The position numbers were made by a program, and so were the translations under genes. A stretch of 10,800 nt of DNA from Armatimonadota bacterium. Its GTDB lineage: Bacteria > Armatimonadota > SYMT01. The stretch spans positions 1-10,800 of the forward strand of contig JAJFMS010000038.1 of the NCBI GenBank assembly GCA_020696885.1, written 5' to 3'. The notes beneath the pieces were generated by a model, which was not told where the DNA came from, did not search any database, and saw only the letters and a list, made by a program, of their open reading frames with translations. Of the stretch, positions 7,111 through 10,800 are shown piece by piece; positions within the stretch are counted from its first letter, which is position 1; each line of letters starts with the position of its first letter.

Positions 7111-7598
7111 CAGGGAAGTTGTGAAGCATCGTCGCCGGAGAGGTTGAACGAGGTTTCCAGGCGCTCTTGCTGGTAATCGACCACGCTGAGCAGAATGCCA
7201 TCGGTCTGGGTGGGTCCCCAGAGCTCGTTGATCAGCCGGGCACACGTGCGGGCCACACGCGGAACCGAGGCGCGAAGCTCAGCGGCGCCGTGCTTCCCGA
7301 GATCCACGACGCCGGCGACGCCGGTGCGGCAGCCTGCTACCGGGACGCTCGCCGGGAGGATCGCCGCCAGTGCTCGCTCGCCCATCCAGCCGGGGATCCA
7401 GAACTCCAGGCGGAACCCGAAGCGCCGGCCATCACCGGTAAGCTTCACGGTAAACCAGCGGGCGCCTTCCAGACCCGATTCGGTCGAGAGGCTCGTCCAG
7501 GTGAGGTAGGAGTTGTTGTCCCAGGTGAACAGGGACTCCAGATCGTCCTGCAAGGCGTCCGGCAGCGGGCGTTCCAGCGAAGAGAAGAGGTGCGACAT
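7110..7598 (-). CDS. hypothetical protein coupled to the cupin gene
   Basis: A 162-residue protein I do not recognise. It has no signal peptide or membrane helix. It is Trp-rich in the first half (WDNNSYLTW, ARWFTVKL, EFWIPGW), mixed alpha/beta in character, with two cysteines (near 90 and 118) and a probable helix around 108-126 (VPRVARTCARLINELWG). The ATG at 7598 lacks a strong Shine-Dalgarno. Its TGA overlaps the ATG of the cupin by one base, so the two are almost certainly made together. The gene lies 72 bp after the beta-helix gene, with a GGATGAAGG-type repeat between. It looks real from codon use and the overlap, but its function is unknown. Confidence 0.72.
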   Translation of the reverse strand: MSHLFSSLERPLPDALQDDLESLFTWDNNSYLTWTSLSTESGLEGARWFTVKLTGDGRRFGFRLEFWIPGWMGERALAAILPASVPVAGCRTGVAGVVDLGKHGAAELRASVPRVARTCARLINELWGPTQTDGILLSVVDYQQERLETSFNLSGDDASQLP

Positions 7599-7639
7599 CA
7601 GTTAGCAGGAAGCGGAGTGTGGTGCAATGGGGGCTCCTA

Positions 7640-7666
7640 CCTTCATCCTTCCGCCTTCATCCTTCC
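7640..7666. repeat. two copies of CCTTCATCCTTCC separated by one base
   Basis: CCTTCATCCTTCC occurs at 7640-7652 and 7654-7666. On the minus strand it reads GGAAGGATGAAGG twice and starts 4 bp after the stop of the beta-helix gene. From memory, GGATGAAGG-type short arrays are common between genes in several bacterial phyla; that is not a search result. It has no coding role. Confidence 0.6.
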
Positions 7667-7670
7667 CCGC

Positions 7671-8159
7671 TCAGTCGGTGCGAGAAGCGCGGATGACGAG
7701 CCGACCCTGGTTGTTGCTCACGGCGTTTCCGCCGCGGTTGCGCGTCACGTCACAATCATCCAGAGTCCCGAGCCCTCCATCGGTGGAAAGGATGCCGACC
7801 CCGGCATTCTCGAGGATGCGGCAGCGCCGGAATACCGGGTCTCCGCCCTTCATGATGTTGGCGCCGTTCGCGCCGTTGCCCTGAATGATACAGTCCAGCA
7901 GCGGAGTGCCCGGCCTGGCCGCGGCAACGACGGGGGTCTTCGGAGCCGCGGCCGACTTCCGGGCCTGGGCGGTGCTGGGGCCGGGCCGCTTTACCGCAGG
8001 CCGGGTGGCCGGGCGGGGCTGCGACGGAGCGTTTGCGGCCGGCTTCTTGGGGATGAGATCGTCCAGCGACACCCCTTTTCGAGGCGCCGAAACTGCGGTA
8101 GTTGCCAGTGCAGCTACCGCGGCAAGCCCGACCTGTGGTGCGAGACTCCTGGAGTTCAT
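7671..8159 (-). CDS. small secreted protein with a short right-handed beta-helix domain
   Basis: A 162-residue protein. Residues 1-25 look like a signal peptide (Arg near the start, Ala/Leu/Val core, probable cut after VSA). Residues 36-85 form a Pro/Ala/Lys/Arg-rich linker. Residues 86-162 form about three parallel beta-helix (PbH1-like) rungs, with repeating text LLDCIIQGN, FRRCRILEN and LDDCDVTRN. The three cysteines C90, C113 and C136 are exactly 23 residues apart, one per rung, so they would stack in a ladder. Typical proteins of this fold have eight or more rungs, so this is either a minimal version or a truncated gene. It starts 31 bp after the chaperone gene stop, in the same operon, so it could be a client of those chaperones. 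No catalytic residues of pectate lyases can be identified. Confidence 0.72.
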   Translation of the reverse strand: MNSRSLAPQVGLAAVAALATTAVSAPRKGVSLDDLIPKKPAANAPSQPRPATRPAVKRPGPSTAQARKSAAAPKTPVVAAARPGTPLLDCIIQGNGANGANIMKGGDPVFRRCRILENAGVGILSTDGGLGTLDDCDVTRNRGGNAVSNNQGRLVIRASRTD

Positions 8160-8190
8160 CGTACGAGCAACGAGCGGGCGGGCGCGGAGC

Positions 8191-9780
8191 TTACTTGAGA
8201 GCTACGGCCAGCGGCACCGGGTAGGCGATCTTGGTACGGGCCCGAGCCTGGTCCAGCCACTGCCCCACCCGGTACTCCACCACGCGCTTCCGCAGCTTCT
8301 CGCGCTCACCGGGAGTCACCTGGGCGACCGGCTTCACGTTTTCCAGCTTGATCAGGTTGTAGGAGTTATCGGTCAACAGCACCGCGGTCTTGGTGTACGT
8401 GCCGGGCTTTAGCTTCTGTTGATCGATGGCGCGCCAGATGTCCAGCAGGTCGATCTTCAGGAATGGGCGCTTGAGGCCTCCGGCCACGCGGTCGTTCGGG
8501 TCCAGAGAGTGGATGCTGGCCAGCTTTCCGAAGTCTTCGCCTTCTTCCAGCTTCTTGACGATCTCTGCCCCCTTCACCTGGTTGGCCACCGTCATCTTCC
8601 GGATCTCATACTGTGTGAGGTCCTCGTCGGTGACCGGCGACTCCTGGAGAGCCACCTTTTCCATCAGGGCGTTGAAGCGCACTTCGTCGCGAAGCTGCTT
8701 CTCGGTGAGGTAGCTCCGGGTCAAGAACGTTTCGTACTCTTCCTGGGTCTTGAACTTCGCTCGCACGTCCGCGAACAGCTTGTTCGCCTCGGCATCCGGG
8801 ATGGTGGCATTTTGCGCGCGGGCGGCCTGCAGCAGCACTTCGCGATTCGCCATCTGCTCCAGCGCCTCTTCCCCATAGTACTCCAGCAGCCGCAGCACGA
8901 AGCGGTTCCGCTCGATCGGCTCGCCGTTCACGGTAGCCACCGGGGACTTGTCCATCCCGTTCTTCACCACCTTCGCCTTGGTGCGTGCCTGGCTCATCCA
9001 CTGGTCCACACGGTAAGCGATGACCATGGCGTTCAGCCGCTCCTGCTCGGACGGGGATGCGCTCACCGCCACCGGCAGTCGTCGCTCCAGGCGGATGATG
9101 GCCCAGTTTCCGTTAGAGAGCTGCACCGGAGCCTTGGTGTAATCGCCAGGCTTCAGCTTCCCGTCGCTGATGGCCTGCCACACGTCCAGCATCTCGATCT
9201 TCAGGAACGGCTGCAGCCTGCCGCGGGCCTTCCGTAGCTCGGGATCGGTGGATTTCTGGGTAGCGAGGAAGATGAAGTCGGAGCCCTTACCCAACTCGCC
9301 GAGCCACTCCGCGATCTTCGCCTTGTCCGGCGCCACGATGACCCGCACGTCAAACTGCTCCAGGTCTGTCTCCTGGATCGGGTTCTCCTTGAGCGCCACC
9401 TTCTGCAGGAGCAGGGAGTTCCGGGTGTCCTCGCGGAGTTGGCTCTCTTTCAGCCGGCTGCTGGTCAGGAACTTGTGGTAAGCCTCCTCGGAGCGGAAAC
9501 GGGCCTGGATCTCCATCATCTTGCGATCCAGCTCTTCGTCACTCACGGTCTGGGCCAACCGCTTCGCTTCCTGCTGGAGCACCACGCGCCCGATCATCTT
9601 CTCGAGCGCCTCTTCCCCTCGGTATTCGATGAGTCGGTCGGCCAGCTCTCGCCGGGTGATCTCCTCCTTGCCTACGCTCGCAAGCACGAGCGCGTCCAGG
9701 GGATTATCTTGGGCCCGGACCGCGACCGGAGCCACAGTGAGGCCGAGGGCCAGGAACGAGACGAGAAGGCTGGATTTCAT
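8191..9780 (-). CDS. periplasmic SurA/PrsA-like foldase with two tandem modules
   Basis: A 529-residue exported protein of the SurA_N/parvulin family. A signal peptide covers 1-23 (hydrophobic core, cut after VRA). Two modules follow, each with a helical SurA_N-like part and a parvulin-like part. Equivalent positions lie 248 residues apart for about 180 residues without a gap: EYRGEEALEKM against EYYGEEALEQM, then PFLKIEMLDVWQAI against PFLKIDLLDIWRAI. Each module ends in YRV.QW..QAR. The His near the end of active parvulins (GYHII-type) is A227 in module 1 and N475 in module 2, so isomerase activity is doubtful and a holdase role is more likely. The ATG at 9780 has an AGG-containing site upstream; the TTG at 9795 would spoil the signal peptide start. 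The gap to the upstream paralogue is 16 bp, so they share an operon. Confidence 0.87.
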   Translation of the reverse strand: MKSSLLVSFLALGLTVAPVAVRAQDNPLDALVLASVGKEEITRRELADRLIEYRGEEALEKMIGRVVLQQEAKRLAQTVSDEELDRKMMEIQARFRSEEAYHKFLTSSRLKESQLREDTRNSLLLQKVALKENPIQETDLEQFDVRVIVAPDKAKIAEWLGELGKGSDFIFLATQKSTDPELRKARGRLQPFLKIEMLDVWQAISDGKLKPGDYTKAPVQLSNGNWAIIRLERRLPVAVSASPSEQERLNAMVIAYRVDQWMSQARTKAKVVKNGMDKSPVATVNGEPIERNRFVLRLLEYYGEEALEQMANREVLLQAARAQNATIPDAEANKLFADVRAKFKTQEEYETFLTRSYLTEKQLRDEVRFNALMEKVALQESPVTDEDLTQYEIRKMTVANQVKGAEIVKKLEEGEDFGKLASIHSLDPNDRVAGGLKRPFLKIDLLDIWRAIDQQKLKPGTYTKTAVLLTDNSYNLIKLENVKPVAQVTPGEREKLRKRVVEYRVGQWLDQARARTKIAYPVPLAVALK

Positions 9781-9796
9781 GGGACCTGCTTTCAAA

Positions 9797-10800
9797 CTAA
9801 CGCCGCGCGTCTGCGATCAGCGTCTTCATCGGGATCGGGTAATCGACCTTGGCTTCGCTGTGCCAGGTGTCAAGGAACTGGGCCATCCGGAGCGCATTGA
9901 TCCGCCGCACCGCGTCCTCCCGCTCCTTGACGGACATCAGCTCGGGCCCGAAGCGACCTTCCAACCGTAGCACCAGGAACGCGCCACCAACGTCCACGGG
10001 CTGGCCCAGGACCTGCCCGGCCTGGAGGCGCGCCTTTTCAATCACTTTGAACCCTTCGGGATTCTCACTCCGGGTAAAGAGTCGGGGCTTCAGGAACCCA
10101 TCGCCAGCCTTGTCCAGCGACTTTTGCTGCACGAGCTGCTCGAACTTGGTTCCGGACTGTGCCAGGCGGATCACCTCTTCGGCTTCCGGCTTCGTCGCCA
10201 CCCGGATATAGCGCACGGTAAACCGCTCCAGTTCCTCCGGCTTTACCGGGGCGCGCTTGTTCACCAGCTTCTCCGCCAGGTAAGTGTAGCGGACTCGCTC
10301 TCGCCACGCGTCTTCGGTTATGCCTTCCAGGTTCAGCGCGGTCACAAACGAGGCCTCGCCGGTCTGCTTCTTCACCGTGGCGACGCGGCCGTCCACCTCC
10401 CCGTCACTTACGGTCACCCCTGCCTTCGCAGCCTCCTGGCTCACGATGCGTCGCTCTACGAGCTGGTCCAGCGCGGACTTGCCGAAGGCCGCAAACAGGT
10501 AGGCCAGCAGGTCCTTGCGCGTAACCGGAGTAGCGCCCACCTTGATAATCTCGGTATCGGGCGCCAGGTTCGCGTCCTCGATGAGCTTCGCCATCTGCGT
10601 GGTGGTGGTTACCGGATACCGCTTGCGGGTGATCGGCATCAGCGCCGGAAGCCGGTTGGCGCGGATCTGCTGGATCGCTCGCTCCCGCTCTTTGCCGGTC
10701 AGGGTCTCCGGGCCGAAGACCTTCTCCAGCTTCAAGACCATCCAGTATTTTCCGGACTGGACCGGCTGCGGCGTGTACTGCCCCACGCGGAGGTTCGCCT
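9797..10800 (-). CDS. second SurA/PrsA-like foldase, partial (5' end outside window)
   Basis: The last 334 codons of a paralogue of the downstream chaperone gene; the reading frame stays open to the window edge. Visible parts: the end of one parvulin-like unit (YTPQPV...YWMVLKLEKVFGPE), then a full SurA_N-like unit (from about IIKVGATPVTRKDLLAYLF), then a second parvulin-like unit ending in VLGQPV...AFLVLRLEGRFGPE. So at least two modules exist here too. The positions matching the parvulin His are Met and Leu. A GTG within the visible part is not the start, because the module continues upstream of it. The protein ends KVDYPIPMK, like the module ends of its neighbour. A signal peptide would be outside the window. 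Probable role: envelope protein folding with the neighbour. Confidence 0.85.
   Translation of the reverse strand, partial: ANLRVGQYTPQPVQSGKYWMVLKLEKVFGPETLTGKERERAIQQIRANRLPALMPITRKRYPVTTTTQMAKLIEDANLAPDTEIIKVGATPVTRKDLLAYLFAAFGKSALDQLVERRIVSQEAAKAGVTVSDGEVDGRVATVKKQTGEASFVTALNLEGITEDAWRERVRYTYLAEKLVNKRAPVKPEELERFTVRYIRVATKPEAEEVIRLAQSGTKFEQLVQQKSLDKAGDGFLKPRLFTRSENPEGFKVIEKARLQAGQVLGQPVDVGGAFLVLRLEGRFGPELMSVKEREDAVRRINALRMAQFLDTWHSEAKVDYPIPMKTLIADARR

Noticed and set aside
6574..7245. Longer version of the cupin starting at 7245
   Set aside because: The extra 45 residues overlap the upstream gene, are Arg/Pro-rich and unlike the cupin; ATG 7110 with the one-base overlap is better.
8419..9237. 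Plus-strand open frame opposite the two-module foldase
   Set aside because: No family motifs or ribosome site; the opposite strand encodes a protein with signal peptide and clear repeats.

Overview
This is a high-GC (roughly 60-65% by eye) bacterial chromosomal window of dense protein-coding genes. No tRNA, rRNA, CRISPR array, transposase or phage gene is visible. Two adjacent secreted SurA/PrsA-like chaperone genes suggest a diderm cell with a periplasm. TTG is the best start for gyrA. The phylum cannot be fixed from sequence reading alone; Armatimonadota, Gemmatimonadota or a similar soil lineage would fit, but that is a guess.

Layout. (1) 2-523, plus strand: the 3' end of a type I DAHP synthase (aroF), the entry enzyme of the shikimate pathway. 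(2) 524-713: an intergenic stretch with a short direct repeat and a dense group of palindromes, including a perfect 15-bp stem. (3) 714-3507, minus strand: a three-gene cluster read as histidine kinase (KdpD-like catalytic core, no membrane segments), then KdpE-like response regulator, then a single-pass membrane protein of unknown function. (4) 3508-3771: a divergent control region. It holds a sigma70-like promoter for the kinase with an inverted repeat in its spacer, a strong extended -10 promoter for gyrA, and palindromes between and around them. (5) 3772-6324, plus strand: gyrA, complete, followed by a strong hairpin terminator usable from both sides. (6) 6574-10800, minus strand: a run of five genes read from the right edge. 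They are a SurA/PrsA-like protein (5' end outside the window), a second SurA/PrsA-like protein made of two near-identical-length modules, a very short secreted beta-helix protein, a hypothetical protein, and a cupin whose start overlaps the stop of the hypothetical gene.

How the parts fit. The gyrA, aroF and two-component genes are ordinary housekeeping and signalling functions. The right-hand run looks like an envelope or secretion set: two chaperones with repeated foldase modules next to a small secreted beta-helix protein that might be a client, then two probable cytoplasmic proteins. The least ordinary items are the tandem chaperone modules, all lacking the usual parvulin histidine; the 3-rung beta-helix with a cysteine ladder; Met at GyrA position 87; and the palindrome-rich kinase/gyrA control region. 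I see no clear defence system or other plainly new multi-gene system.
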